DNA of 64,000 nt from Paractinoplanes atraurantiacus (GTDB lineage Bacteria > Actinomycetota > Actinomycetes > Mycobacteriales > Micromonosporaceae): positions 124,001 to 188,000 of the forward strand of contig NZ_OBDY01000012.1 in the NCBI RefSeq assembly GCF_900215205.1, written 5' to 3'. Shown piece after piece: positions 39,310-47,747 of this stretch. The position numbers and the translations under genes were made by a program. Under the pieces are notes generated by a model. That model was not told where the DNA came from and made no database searches. It was given only the letters and a program-made list of their open reading frames with translations. Positions within the stretch are counted from its first letter, which is position 1, and each line of letters opens with the position of its first letter.

Positions 39310-39915
39310 TCAGGCGGTTTTCTCCGGGGACGTGACGCGCAGCACCCGGAAGCCCTTCTTGCTGGCGACCCGCGACACTTCCCAGCCCTCCGCGACGAGC
39401 CAGGCGTGCAGCGAGTCGCCGCCGAGGTTGCGGTTGATCACCAGCCAGGCCACGCCGCCGGGGGCGAGCCGGGGCAGCCAGCGCTGCATGATCGCGTGCA
39501 GTTCGGCCTTGCCGACGTGGGTGGGCGGGTTGCTCCAGATCTCGTCGAACGTCACGTCGGCCGGCACCTCGTCGGGCGCGGCGACGTGGACGGTCAGGCC
39601 GAGCGAGGCCGCGTTCTCCACGGTGAGCTGCCGGGCCCGCGAGTTGACGTCGACGGCGTGCACGACCGCCCCGGGCGCCGTGCGGGCCAGCACGCACGCG
39701 ATCGGCCCGTAGCCGCAGCCGAGATCGAGCAGCACCCCGCCGGTCGGCAGGTCACCTTTCTCCAGCAGTACGGTCGTGCCGGGGTCGAGCCGTCCCGACG
39801 AGAACACCCCGGCCGCGGTGGCCAGCTTGTAGTCCTGGCCCGAGACGCTGAACCGGATCTCGCGGCGCTGGTCGGGCGTGGTCGGCTCGGCGCTGAAGTA
39901 ATGGTCGGCGGTCAC
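39310..39915 (-). CDS. RsmC-like class I methyltransferase
   Basis: 201 residues. The AdoMet site is VLLDLGCGYGPIACVLARTA, and the NPP motif for exocyclic-amine methylation is WSNPPTHVGKAELHAIM. The opening HYFSAEPTTPDQRREIRFSV is typical of actinobacterial RsmC/RlmG relatives, which methylate guanines in rRNA. It lacks the N-terminal half of E. coli RsmC. The start is 95 bases from a divergent gene. It precedes the ABC-F gene by 32 bases on the same strand, so the two may be cotranscribed. Confidence 0.9.
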   Translation of the reverse strand: MTADHYFSAEPTTPDQRREIRFSVSGQDYKLATAAGVFSSGRLDPGTTVLLEKGDLPTGGVLLDLGCGYGPIACVLARTAPGAVVHAVDVNSRARQLTVENAASLGLTVHVAAPDEVPADVTFDEIWSNPPTHVGKAELHAIMQRWLPRLAPGGVAWLVINRNLGGDSLHAWLVAEGWEVSRVASKKGFRVLRVTSPEKTA

Positions 39916-40010
39916 CGGTCAAGTCTGCCGGTTTTCACCGCGTCACCAACCTCCGGGGTGCCGCACAAACTGTGCGTTCATTGATCACCATGCGCTCCTA
40001 GCGTGGCCGC

Positions 40011-40802
40011 ATGCGGTACGGCACCCCTTCCCGACCGGCCCACCGCGCGACCGCCGACGGCGGCCTGGCCCTGGTCGCCCGCGGCCTGGGGCCGGCCGGG
40101 CAGCACCGCCCGGACCCGCCCCGGGCCCGGCGCCGCGCCCGTGCGGAGCCGTTGCGCCCGTTTCAGCTGCTCACCCGCGGCCTGGCCGCCCTCATCCTGT
40201 TCGCCCTGCTCGGCATGTTCGGTTTCCTGGTCTTCGCCGACCGGTTCCGGGACCGGGCGCCGGCCACCACCCTCGCGCCGGCCGAGGTGGCCCAGCCGCA
40301 GACGCTCTCGCTCGGCTCGGTCTTCGGGGAGCGGGACGAGGTGCGCCCGGAGGGCGCGGCCGGTCCGTACGCCATCGATCTGCGCCACATGAGCGCCGAC
40401 TGTGCCGAGGCGACCACGGGTGAGCTGGGCGCCCTGCTCGACCGATACGGCTGCCGCGAGGTGGTCCGGGCCGGCCTGATCGCGCCCTACCCGGGCTACC
40501 GGGTCACGGCCGGCGCCTTCGACCTGGCCGACGCGGCCGGCGCGACCGAGGTCGAAGATCTGCTCCGCGGCCTGGTCGAGGGCGGCGACGGCGGGTTCGC
40601 GACGCTGCCCGCCGCCGAGGCCGGCACGACCACGCCGCAGGTGGGCTGGCACGCCCGGGGCCACTTCCTGCTCTACTGCGTGATCACCCGGGCCGACGGC
40701 CGGCTCGTGCCCAGCGACGATCCGGTGGCCGTCCGGATCACCGCCGAGATCATCGACACCCACCTGGCCGAGTCGCTGCTCAGGCCCGTAGTCGCCGGGT
40801 AG
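40011..40802 (+). CDS. Single-pass membrane protein of unknown function
   Basis: 263 residues: an Arg/Pro-rich cytoplasmic start, one membrane helix (GLAALILFALLGMFGFLVFA, ~57-76) and an extracytoplasmic domain with two cysteines (MSADCAEATT, RYGCREVV) and a third in LLYCVIT. No family recognised. No good ribosome site precedes the ATG, so the transcript may be leaderless. The 3' end overlaps converging truA by 23 bases, which supports the reading but leaves the end tight. Confidence 0.75.
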   Translation: MRYGTPSRPAHRATADGGLALVARGLGPAGQHRPDPPRARRRARAEPLRPFQLLTRGLAALILFALLGMFGFLVFADRFRDRAPATTLAPAEVAQPQTLSLGSVFGERDEVRPEGAAGPYAIDLRHMSADCAEATTGELGALLDRYGCREVVRAGLIAPYPGYRVTAGAFDLADAAGATEVEDLLRGLVEGGDGGFATLPAAEAGTTTPQVGWHARGHFLLYCVITRADGRLVPSDDPVAVRITAEIIDTHLAESLLRPVVAG

Positions 40803-41589
40803 CTTCGGCCCGTACGGCGTAGTCGGCTTCGGCCGGATAACCCACCTCGACCAGCGTCAGCCCGTGGGCCGGGGCCACCGTGACCTCGCTGGAGCGTTCC
40901 GTGCGGGTCAGCAGGGTGGCCGGCCAGCCCGGGTCGCGGCGGCCGTCGCCGACCGTCAGCAGGGCGCCGACCAGGCTGCGGACCATCGACTGGCAGAACG
41001 CGTCGGCCTGCACCGTGGCCACGCAGACGCCGTCCGGGTCGCGCCGCCAGTCGAGCCGGTTGATCGCGCGGATCGTGGTGGCGTGCTCCTTGCGCTTGCA
41101 GTACGCGGCGTAGTCGTGTTCGCCGGTGAGCCACTGCGAGGCCGCGTTGAGCCGGTCCAGGTCGAGGGGGCGCACCCAGCCGATGGTGTCGTGCCGGCGC
41201 AGCGGCTCCGGCCCCCACACGGTGTCGGCGACCCGGTACTCGTACCGGCGGAAGGTGGCCGAGAAGCGCGCGTCGAAGGTGGCCGGCACCGGCCGGATCG
41301 CGCGGACCCGCGCGTCGGGCGGCATGAGCGCGGCCAGCCGCCGCATCAGCGAGGCCTCGAGTTCCTCCCACGCCGGCACGGGCAGGTCGATGTGGCAGAC
41401 CTGGCCGGAGGCGTGCACCCCGGCATCGGTCCGTCCCGCGACCGTCAGGCCCAAAGAAGAAGCGTCGACGAGCCGCCCGAGCGCCTCGACCAGCACGCCG
41501 GCGACGGTCCGGCGCCCGGGCTGCGCCGCCCACCCGGAGAAGTCGGCCCCGTCGTACGACACGTCCAGCCGCAGCCGGATCGATTCCAT
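40780..41589 (-). CDS. truA: tRNA pseudouridine(38-40) synthase TruA
   Basis: 269 residues. The catalytic aspartate is in AGRTDAGVHASGQV (near residue 54); LRLDVSYDGADFSGWAAQPG, RRYEYRVA, FCQSMVRSLVGALL are typical. The ATG at 41589 has GGGGGAG just upstream. It follows rplQ, as in most actinobacteria, but a strong terminator lies between them, so it may have its own promoter. Confidence 0.96.
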   Translation of the reverse strand: MESIRLRLDVSYDGADFSGWAAQPGRRTVAGVLVEALGRLVDASSLGLTVAGRTDAGVHASGQVCHIDLPVPAWEELEASLMRRLAALMPPDARVRAIRPVPATFDARFSATFRRYEYRVADTVWGPEPLRRHDTIGWVRPLDLDRLNAASQWLTGEHDYAAYCKRKEHATTIRAINRLDWRRDPDGVCVATVQADAFCQSMVRSLVGALLTVGDGRRDPGWPATLLTRTERSSEVTVAPAHGLTLVEVGYPAEADYAVRAEATRRLRA

Positions 41590-41611
41590 CTCTCCCCCAC
41601 ACACACAAAGA

Positions 41612-41650
41612 AAAGACCCGGTGCTCCCGCAGTGGGAGCACCGGGTCTTT
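41612..41650 (-). terminator. Intrinsic terminator of the ribosomal alpha operon
   Basis: A perfect 17-bp stem (41612-41628 with 41634-41650) with a 5-base loop, followed on the minus strand by CTTTTCTTTGTGTGTG. It begins 9 bases after the rplQ stop. This is the strongest terminator in the window. Confidence 0.93.
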
Positions 41651-41659
41651 CGCGTTACG

Positions 41660-42244
41660 TCACGCCTTGGTGTCGTCGCCCTCGGCCTGGTCGCCCGGGC
41701 CCTCGGCACCCTTGTCACCGGACGCGTTGACCGGAGCCTCGGCGTCCTGGTCGGCGTCGGTGTCGGCCTTGGCGGCCGGCGCGGCGGCCGGAGCCTCGTC
41801 CTCGCGGGCCAGGGCCTCGACCTTGTCCTGCTGCGCGGTCGCCTTGCGGGCGGCCTTCTTGGCCGGCGCGGTGGTCGCCGCCACCTGGAGCTCCTCGACC
41901 AGCTCGATGACGGCCATGGGAGCGGCGTCACCCTTGCGCGGGCCGGTCTTGGTGATCCGGGTGTAGCCGCCCGGGCGGTTGCCGTAGCGCGGCGCGATCT
42001 GCTCGAACAGGGCGTACACGACGTCCTTGTCCTTCACCGTGGCCAGCACGCGGCGACGGTTGTGCAGGTCGCCGCGCTTGGCCTTGGTGATGAGCTGCTC
42101 AGCCAGGGGGCGCAGCCGACGGGCCTTGGCCTCAGTGGTCTTGATCTTCCCGTGCCGGAAAAGCTCGGTGGCCAGGTTGGCCAGGATGAGCTTCTCGTGC
42201 GCCGGGCTGCCGCCGAGGCGGGCTCCCTTGGTGGGCGTGGGCAT
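41660..42244 (-). CDS. rplQ: 50S ribosomal protein L17
   Basis: 194 residues. The L17 core ([40 protein letters not shown]) ends near residue 118. After it comes an unusually long Ala/Lys then acidic tail (residues ~120-194), longer than the E. coli protein by about 67. It is the last gene of the alpha operon. Confidence 0.97.
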   Translation of the reverse strand: MPTPTKGARLGGSPAHEKLILANLATELFRHGKIKTTEAKARRLRPLAEQLITKAKRGDLHNRRRVLATVKDKDVVYALFEQIAPRYGNRPGGYTRITKTGPRKGDAAPMAVIELVEELQVAATTAPAKKAARKATAQQDKVEALAREDEAPAAAPAAKADTDADQDAEAPVNASGDKGAEGPGDQAEGDDTKA

Positions 42245-42278
42245 TCCTAATGCTCCTTGTAAAAGGCGGCCGGGCTAC

Positions 42279-43301
42279 TTAGAGCTGCTCGGTCTCGCGG
42301 TAGTCGTCGGTGTCGTAGTCCACGTCGCCGAACGAGTCCACGACGTGCGCGGGGTCGAAGGACGGCGCGCTGTCCTTGAGGCCCAGGCCCATTCCGGCGA
42401 GCTTCATCTTGACCTCGTCGATGCTCTTCTGACCGAAATTCCTTATATCCAGAAGGTCGGCCTCCGTCCGCCCGATGAGTTCACCAACGCTGTTGATGCC
42501 CTCACGCTTGAGACAGTTGTACGACCGGACGGTCAGGTCCAGCTCCTCGATCGGCAGAGCCAGGTCGGCAGCGAGCTGCGCGTCCTGCGGCGACGGGCCG
42601 ATGTCGATGCCCTCGGCGGTCTCGTCCAGCTCACGGCAGAGCCCGAACAGCTCGACCAGGGTCGAGCCGGCCGAGGCCAGCGCGGTGCGGGGCGAGATGG
42701 ACGCCTTCGACTCGACGTCGATGATGAGGCGGTCGAAGTCGGTGCGCTGCTCGACACGGGTCGCCTCGACGCGGTAGGTCACCTTCATGACCGGCGAGTA
42801 GATCGAGTCGACCGGGATGCGGCCGATCTCGGCGCCGGCGCTCTTGTTCTGCGCCGCCGTGACGTAGCCACGGCCCCGCTCGACGGTGAGCTCCATGTCG
42901 AGCCGGCCCTTGCTGTTGAGCGTGGCCAGCTTCAGGTCGGGGTTGTGCACGGACACGCCGGCCGGGGGCTGGATGTCACCGGCGGTGACGTCGCCCGGGC
43001 CCTGCTTGCGCAGGTACATGCTGACCGGCTCGTCGTGCTCGGAGCTGACGGTGAGCTCCTTGACGTTCATGACCAGCTCGACCACATCCTCCTTGACACC
43101 GGGGATGGTGGTGAACTCGTGCAGAACACCGTCGATCTTGATGCTGGTGACAGCAGCACCGGGGATGGACGACAGCAGGGTACGCCGCAGCGAGTTGCCG
43201 AGGGTGTACCCGAAACCGGGCTCCAGGGGCTCGATGGTGAACCGGGAGCGGGTCTCGCTGATCGACTCCTCGGAGAGGGTCGGCCGCTGGCTGATGAGCA
43301 C
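42279..43301 (-). CDS. rpoA: RNA polymerase alpha subunit
   Basis: 340 residues: N-terminal dimerisation domain ([30 protein letters not shown]) to about residue 230, linker, and a C-terminal domain ([39 protein letters not shown]) that contacts promoters and activators. The GTG at 43301 gives the standard MLISQRP start, with an AAGAAG ribosome site; the frame is open further up. Confidence 0.98.
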   Translation of the reverse strand: MLISQRPTLSEESISETRSRFTIEPLEPGFGYTLGNSLRRTLLSSIPGAAVTSIKIDGVLHEFTTIPGVKEDVVELVMNVKELTVSSEHDEPVSMYLRKQGPGDVTAGDIQPPAGVSVHNPDLKLATLNSKGRLDMELTVERGRGYVTAAQNKSAGAEIGRIPVDSIYSPVMKVTYRVEATRVEQRTDFDRLIIDVESKASISPRTALASAGSTLVELFGLCRELDETAEGIDIGPSPQDAQLAADLALPIEELDLTVRSYNCLKREGINSVGELIGRTEADLLDIRNFGQKSIDEVKMKLAGMGLGLKDSAPSFDPAHVVDSFGDVDYDTDDYRETEQL

Positions 43302-43354
43302 GCTACTTCTTCTTTCTGTCGGGCCACCCACTATTTGATGGCCTTCGGTGATGC

Positions 43355-43382
43355 ACCGGGGGCGCCGAACGGCGCCCCCGGT
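43355..43382 (-). other. 12-bp intercistronic stem-loop between rpsD and rpoA
   Basis: ACCGGGGGCGCC (43355-43366) and GGCGCCCCCGGT (43371-43382) with a GAAC loop (GTTC in RNA). It begins 6 bases after the rpsD stop and is not followed by a T-run. It may slow polymerase, stabilise the upstream mRNA or set the S4-to-alpha ratio. Confidence 0.7.
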
Positions 43383-43388
43383 AGAGCA

Positions 43389-44015
43389 CTACTTGGAGTA
43401 GAGCTCGACGATCAGCTGCTCCTGGACCTGCGTGTCGATGACAGCGCGGGCCGGGAGCGAGTGCACGAGGACCTTCATCTCGCTCGGGATCGGCTCCAGC
43501 CACGCCGGAACCGGACGCGAACCGGCCTGAGCCTGGGCGACGACGAAAGGAGTCATCTCCTTCGACTTCTCCCGGGTCGTGATGATGTCCTTCTCCTTGA
43601 CGCGGTACGACGGGATGTCGACCTTCACGCCGTTGACCAGGAAGTGGCCGTGCTTGACCAGCTGCCGGGCCATGTCCCGGGACTGCGCGAGGCCGGCCCG
43701 GTAGACGACGTTGTCGAGACGGGACTCGAGGATCTGCAGGAGGACCTCACCGGTCTTGCCCTGCTTGTTGACCGCTTCCTCGTAGTAACCGCGGAACTGC
43801 TTCTCGAGCACGCCGTAGACTCGGCGGGCCTTCTGCTTCTCGCGGTGCTGCAGCAGGTACTCGGTCTCCTTGGTCCGGCCACGGCCGTGCTGGCCGGGCG
43901 GGAAGGGACGCGACTCGAACGGGCACTTCGGCCCGTCGCACTTGCTGCCCTTGAGGAACAGCTTCATCTTCTCGCGGCGGCAGCGCTTGCAGTCCGCACC
44001 TGTGTAACGAGCCAT
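43389..44015 (-). CDS. rpsD: 30S ribosomal protein S4, zinc-binding form
   Basis: 208 residues; primary 16S rRNA binder. The N-terminus carries four cysteines, CKRCRREKMKLFLKGSKC then DGPKC, typical of the zinc (C+) form. The S4 domain is visible (LESRLDNVVYRAGLAQSRDM, HFLVNGVKVDIPSYRV). The ATG at 44015 fits the conserved MARYTGADCK start. In other bacteria S4 regulates its own operon. Confidence 0.98.
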   Translation of the reverse strand: MARYTGADCKRCRREKMKLFLKGSKCDGPKCPFESRPFPPGQHGRGRTKETEYLLQHREKQKARRVYGVLEKQFRGYYEEAVNKQGKTGEVLLQILESRLDNVVYRAGLAQSRDMARQLVKHGHFLVNGVKVDIPSYRVKEKDIITTREKSKEMTPFVVAQAQAGSRPVPAWLEPIPSEMKVLVHSLPARAVIDTQVQEQLIVELYSK

Positions 44016-44031
44016 TGCTTCTGTCTCTCCC

Positions 44032-44439
44032 TTAGACCCGGCGGCGCTTCGGCGGACGGCAACCGTTGTGCGGCTGCGGCGTGACGTCGGAGATCTGCCC
44101 GACCTCGAGGCCGGCGGCCTGCAGCGAACGGATGGCGGTCTCACGGCCGGAGCCCGGACCCTTGACGAACACGTCCACCTTGCGCATGCCGTGCTCCATG
44201 GCACGGCGAGCGGCGGCCTCGGCGGCCAGCTGCGCGGCGAACGGGGTCGACTTGCGGGAGCCCTTGAAGCCCACCTGGCCGGAGGAGGCCCAGGAGATCA
44301 CAGCACCGGTCGGGTCGGTGATCGACACGATGGTGTTGTTGAAGGTGCTCTTGATGTGCGCCTGCCCGTGGGCGACGTTCTTGCGTTCCTTGCGCCGGAC
44401 CTTCTTTACTGCGGCCCCTGCGCGTGCCTTCGGTGGCAT
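44032..44439 (-). CDS. rpsK: 30S ribosomal protein S11
   Basis: 135 residues; platform protein. [40 protein letters not shown] and the end [13 protein letters not shown] are diagnostic. 16 bases from rpsD and 17 from rpsM. Confidence 0.98.
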   Translation of the reverse strand: MPPKARAGAAVKKVRRKERKNVAHGQAHIKSTFNNTIVSITDPTGAVISWASSGQVGFKGSRKSTPFAAQLAAEAAARRAMEHGMRKVDVFVKGPGSGRETAIRSLQAAGLEVGQISDVTPQPHNGCRPPKRRRV

Positions 44440-44456
44440 AAGTCAGTGCGCTCCTA

Positions 44457-44837
44457 TTACTTCCGACCGGGCTTCTTCTTACCGGCGACCGTGCGCTTCG
44501 GGCCCTTGCGGGTACGAGCGTTGGTCCGGGTCCGCTGACCGCGGACGGGGAGACCCCGGCGGTGGCGGATGCCGGCGTAAGAGCCGATCTCGACCTTGCG
44601 GCGGATGTCCGCGGCGACCTCGCGGCGCAGGTCACCCTCAACCTTGAAATTGCCCTCGATGTAGTCGCGGAGCTGGACCAGCTCCTCGTCCGTGAGGTCC
44701 TTGGCGCGCTTGTTCAGGTCAATCGCGGTGGCGGTCAGTGCCTCGACGGCACGGGTGCGACCGATCCCGTAGATGTAGGTGAGCGCGATCTCCATGCGCT
44801 TTTCGCGTGGGAGATCGACGCCGACGAGTCGTGCCAT
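44457..44837 (-). CDS. rpsM: 30S ribosomal protein S13
   Basis: 126 residues; head protein contacting P-site tRNA and L5. [20 protein letters not shown] at the start, [20 protein letters not shown] at the end plus a Lys-rich tail. A 149-base gap with a stem-loop separates it from rpmJ. Confidence 0.98.
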   Translation of the reverse strand: MARLVGVDLPREKRMEIALTYIYGIGRTRAVEALTATAIDLNKRAKDLTDEELVQLRDYIEGNFKVEGDLRREVAADIRRKVEIGSYAGIRHRRGLPVRGQRTRTNARTRKGPKRTVAGKKKPGRK

Positions 44838-44903
44838 GAAAGGGCGTACTCCTCAGAATCGTTCGGAGGTCTAAGCCCGTCCCACCCCGCCTGCCCGGGC
44901 GGG

Positions 44904-44923
44904 CCCCGGCCTCCGCGCCGGGG
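44904..44923 (-). other. Stem-loop between rpmJ and rpsM
   Basis: CCCCGGC (44904-44910) and GCCGGGG (44917-44923) around CTCCGC. It lies in the 149-base rpmJ-rpsM gap, about 64 bases after the rpmJ stop and 67 before rpsM. It could be the site of S4- or S13-type feedback, but no known leader was recognised. Confidence 0.5.
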
Positions 44924-44986
44924 GTGTAGCCACTAGGTGGCTGGAACGAGCTCTTGCAGTTGACGGATCTGGCAGCGAGCCGGGGC

Positions 44987-45103
44987 TCAGCCCTGGCGCT
45001 GCTTGTGGCGCGCGTCGGTCTTGCAGATGACCATGACGCGGCCGTGCCGCCGGATGACCCGGCAGTTGTTGCAGATCCGCTTGACGCTCGGCTTGACCTT
45101 CAC
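44987..45103 (-). CDS. rpmJ: 50S ribosomal protein L36, zinc-ribbon form
   Basis: 38 residues starting at a [23 protein letters not shown], then [17 protein letters not shown]. Cysteines 11, 14 and 27 with His33 form the zinc ribbon of the C+ type. Standard position between infA and rpsM. Confidence 0.95.
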   Translation of the reverse strand: MKVKPSVKRICNNCRVIRRHGRVMVICKTDARHKQRQG

Positions 45104-45152
45104 GGTTTGCCTTAACTCTCAGCGGGACGGGATACGAGGTCCCCGCGCCCAG

Positions 45153-45374
45153 TCACTTGTAGCGGTAGACGATTCGCCCACGGGTGAGGTCGTACGGCGA
45201 CAGCTCGACGACGACTCTGTCCTCGGGAAGGATGCGGATGTAGTGCTGCCGCATCTTGCCGGAGATGTGTGCAAGTACCTTGTGACCATTAGCGAGCTCA
45301 ACGCGGAACATGGCGTTCGGCAGGGGCTCGATCACGCGGCCCTCGATCTCGATGGCTCCGTCTTTCTTAGGCAT
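45153..45374 (-). CDS. infA: Translation initiation factor IF-1
   Basis: 73-residue S1-type OB fold ([47 protein letters not shown]). The ATG at 45374 has GGAGG 2 bases upstream, giving the conserved MPKKDGAIE start. It heads the infA-rpmJ-rpsM-rpsK-rpsD-rpoA-rplQ run and probably has its own promoter. Confidence 0.98.
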   Translation of the reverse strand: MPKKDGAIEIEGRVIEPLPNAMFRVELANGHKVLAHISGKMRQHYIRILPEDRVVVELSPYDLTRGRIVYRYK

Positions 45375-45518
45375 GTCCTCCGCTACCTGACACTGGGAAT
45401 CGGGGCTAACGCGCCGCACGTCTTTACCGGGCCGTGAAGGCCCGGGCCAGCCGCGGCACCCGGCAGTCCTCGAAGCGCTGAGGACATGCGGGAGTGGACG
45501 CAGGCGCGCCAGCTAGCC

Positions 45519-45547
45519 AGTGTACGCCCGCTCAGCAGCGACACCAA
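45519..45547 (-). promoter_or_regulatory. Putative sigma-70-type promoter of infA and the alpha operon
   Basis: On the minus strand TTGGTG (45542-45547), exactly 17 bases, TACACT (45519-45524). It would give a leader of about 140 bases. It starts 14 bases after the end of the DUF1707 gene. Confidence 0.55.
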
Positions 45548-45560
45548 ACCGAGGTCTCCG

Positions 45561-46148
45561 CTACCCGTGGTCGGGTGTGTCGGCGACCTTTGAATCGGAC
45601 ATATCCCACTTTTGCGGGGGCGATGGAGGGAGCTGGGTCTGCTTTTCGGCCTTGAGGGCCGCCCGACGCTCACGCTTGCGTTCCTTGCGCTCGCGTTTGC
45701 GCTCCCGCTCCTCGACCATCTTGCGGGGCGCTCCACCGGCGAGGCCGCCGATGGTGGCGAACAGCTGCAGCAGGCCCCACGGGCCGGCCACCCAGATCGG
45801 CCAGAAGTAGCCCCACTCGTTGCCGGCCAGGCTCGTGATGAACCAGATGGCCGTGGTCAGCAAGGTGACGAAGGCCCACGAGCCCCACACCTGGCGGATC
45901 CACTCGGCCGTCGCCTCGCGCCCGGCGGTGGCCGCGACCTTGGCCACCGGCGCCGGCTGGGCCGGTCTGCTGCCGGGTAGATCGGCGATCAGAAGATCGA
46001 GTTCGGCGTACGTCTTCGCGGCGTACGCCGACTGGAGGCGCTCGTCGTACTCGGCCAGGTCGAGCCGGCCCTCGTCCAGCGCGGTCTTGAGCGTGTCGGC
46101 GATCTGCCGGCGGTCATCGTCACCGGCGCGCATCTGGTCACGGCTCAT
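45561..46148 (-). CDS. DUF1707 protein with two membrane helices
   Basis: 195 residues: an N-terminal DUF1707 domain (MRAGDDDRRQIADTLKTALD, EGRLDLAEYDERLQSAYAAK), two hydrophobic segments (~90-105 and ~113-135, GYFWPIWVAGPWGLLQLFA), then a very basic stretch (ERERKRERKERKRERRAA) and a short tail. Probably an inner-membrane protein of unknown role. It lies between map and infA, on the same strand. Its last codons contain a variant of the 19-base ribosomal leader element. Confidence 0.85.
   Translation of the reverse strand: MSRDQMRAGDDDRRQIADTLKTALDEGRLDLAEYDERLQSAYAAKTYAELDLLIADLPGSRPAQPAPVAKVAATAGREATAEWIRQVWGSWAFVTLLTTAIWFITSLAGNEWGYFWPIWVAGPWGLLQLFATIGGLAGGAPRKMVEERERKRERKERKRERRAALKAEKQTQLPPSPPQKWDMSDSKVADTPDHG
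45564..45582 (-). promoter_or_regulatory. Variant copy of the ribosomal leader element upstream of infA
   Basis: Minus strand CGACACACCCGACCACGGG, two transitions away from the copies in the rpsJ and rpsL leaders. It lies 190 bases before infA and overlaps the 3' end of the DUF1707 gene, where it is also coding. Confidence 0.5.
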
Positions 46149-46193
46149 ACCACCCAGAGTGCCAGCCCGGCACCAGAACCGGAAGCTTCGGCC

Positions 46194-47027
46194 TCAGGGC
46201 TGTCGAGAGGTCACCAGATCGCCGAGGCGGGCCCGGCCACCGTCCGGCGCCGTGGTGACCCACACACCGTCCTCCAGCAGCGCCATGGTGTGCTCCACGT
46301 GGGCGGCGTACGAGCCGTCGCGGGTCACCACGGTCCAGCCGTCGTCGAGCTCGGCCGTGCGCGGCGAGCCCATCGTGATCATCGGCTCGATGGCCAGGCA
46401 CAGGCCGGGCACCAGCCGCGGGCCCTTGCCCGGCTTGCCGTGGTTGAGCACGTGCGGGTCCTGGTGCATCTCGGTGCCGATGCCGTGGCCGCCGTAGCCG
46501 TCCACGATCCCGTAGCGCCCGCCCTTGCGGACGGCCTTCTCCACGTTGAAGGAGATGTCGGTGAGCTTGCCCCGGCCGTTGGCCGCGCCCCGGGCGGCGG
46601 CCGCGATGCCGGCCCACATGGCGTCCTCGGCCACCTCGGCCATGCGCAGCAGCGCCGGGTCGGTCTCGCCGACCCCGACCGTGATGGCCGAGTCGCCGTG
46701 CCAGCCGTCGAGGATGGCACCGCAGTCGAGCGAGATGAGGTCGCCCTCTTTCAGGATCTGCTCGTTGCCCGGGATGCCGTGCACGACCTGGTCGTTGACC
46801 GAGGCGCAGATCGAGGCCGGGAAGCCGTGGTAGCCCTTGAAGGACGGGATGGCGCCGGAGTCGCGGATGACCTTCTCCGCGATCGCGTCGAGATCACCCG
46901 TCGAGACACCGGGCGCCACGGCCTCACGCATCGCCTCGAGCGCCGCGAAGACCACGAGCCCGGCGGCCCGCATCCTCTCGATCTGCTCGGGCGTCTTGAT
47001 CTGGATGTCGAGTTGGGGGCGGCGCAC
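46194..47027 (-). CDS. map: Methionine aminopeptidase, type I
   Basis: 277 residues; removes initiator methionine. Metal ligands are visible in ISLDCGAILDGWHGDSAITV, GYGGHGIGTEMHQDP and LAIEPMITMG, with the last Glu in HVEHTMALLEDG. GTG start one base after the adk stop. Standard adk-map order downstream of secY. Confidence 0.97.
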   Translation of the reverse strand: MRRPQLDIQIKTPEQIERMRAAGLVVFAALEAMREAVAPGVSTGDLDAIAEKVIRDSGAIPSFKGYHGFPASICASVNDQVVHGIPGNEQILKEGDLISLDCGAILDGWHGDSAITVGVGETDPALLRMAEVAEDAMWAGIAAAARGAANGRGKLTDISFNVEKAVRKGGRYGIVDGYGGHGIGTEMHQDPHVLNHGKPGKGPRLVPGLCLAIEPMITMGSPRTAELDDGWTVVTRDGSYAAHVEHTMALLEDGVWVTTAPDGGRARLGDLVTSRQP

Positions 47028-47028
47028 G

Positions 47029-47682
47029 TCAGCCCCCGTACGACCGCAGGGCGTCGATGGCGCGCACGGTGACGTCCTCGACCGGCCCGGTGGCGTCGAT
47101 GCCCACCAGCTTGCCCTGAGCGCCGTAGAAGTCGACCAGAGGAGCGGTCTTCTCCGCGTACTCGACCAGGCGGTTGGCGATCGTCTCGGCCTTGTCGTCG
47201 TCCCGCTGGAACAGCTCCGACCCGCAGCGGTCGCAGATGTTCTCCTTGCTGGTCGGGTCGAACTCGACGTGCCAGATCTTGCCGCAGCCGCGGCAGGTCC
47301 GGCGGCCGGAGAGCCGCCGGATGACCTCGTCGTCGTCGACCACGAGCTCCATCACCAGGTCGAGCGCGGTGCCCAGATCGGCCAGGAGCTTGTCGAGCGC
47401 CGACGCCTGGGGAACCGTGCGCGGGAAGCCGTCGAGCAGGAAGCCGTCGCCGGCGTCCGGCTCGGCCAGCCTGTCCCGGACCATGTTGATGGTCACCTCG
47501 TCCGGGACGAGCTGGCCCGCGTCCATGTACCGCTTCGCCTCGACACCGAGCGGCGTTCCCTGCGACACGTTCGCCCGGAAGATGTCGCCCGTCGAGATCT
47601 TCGGTACGGCGAGATGGGCGGCAATGAACTCAGCCTGGGTCCCCTTGCCGGCCCCCGGAGGGCCCACCAGCACCAGCCGCAC
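47029..47682 (-). CDS. adk: Adenylate kinase, zinc-type lid
   Basis: 217 residues. P-loop [13 protein letters not shown] at the start; the lid carries CRGCGKIWH and CDRCGSELF, a four-cysteine zinc site found in Gram-positive adenylate kinases; [11 protein letters not shown] and [15 protein letters not shown] follow the family. GTG start. It balances ATP, ADP and AMP. Confidence 0.97.
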   Translation of the reverse strand: MRLVLVGPPGAGKGTQAEFIAAHLAVPKISTGDIFRANVSQGTPLGVEAKRYMDAGQLVPDEVTINMVRDRLAEPDAGDGFLLDGFPRTVPQASALDKLLADLGTALDLVMELVVDDDEVIRRLSGRRTCRGCGKIWHVEFDPTSKENICDRCGSELFQRDDDKAETIANRLVEYAEKTAPLVDFYGAQGKLVGIDATGPVEDVTVRAIDALRSYGG

Positions 47683-47747
47683 CTACATCGCCTCGCTTTG
47701 AGTCGTTGAGATCCTCGACGCAAGAGCCCCCCGGCTCCCGGTCGCCA

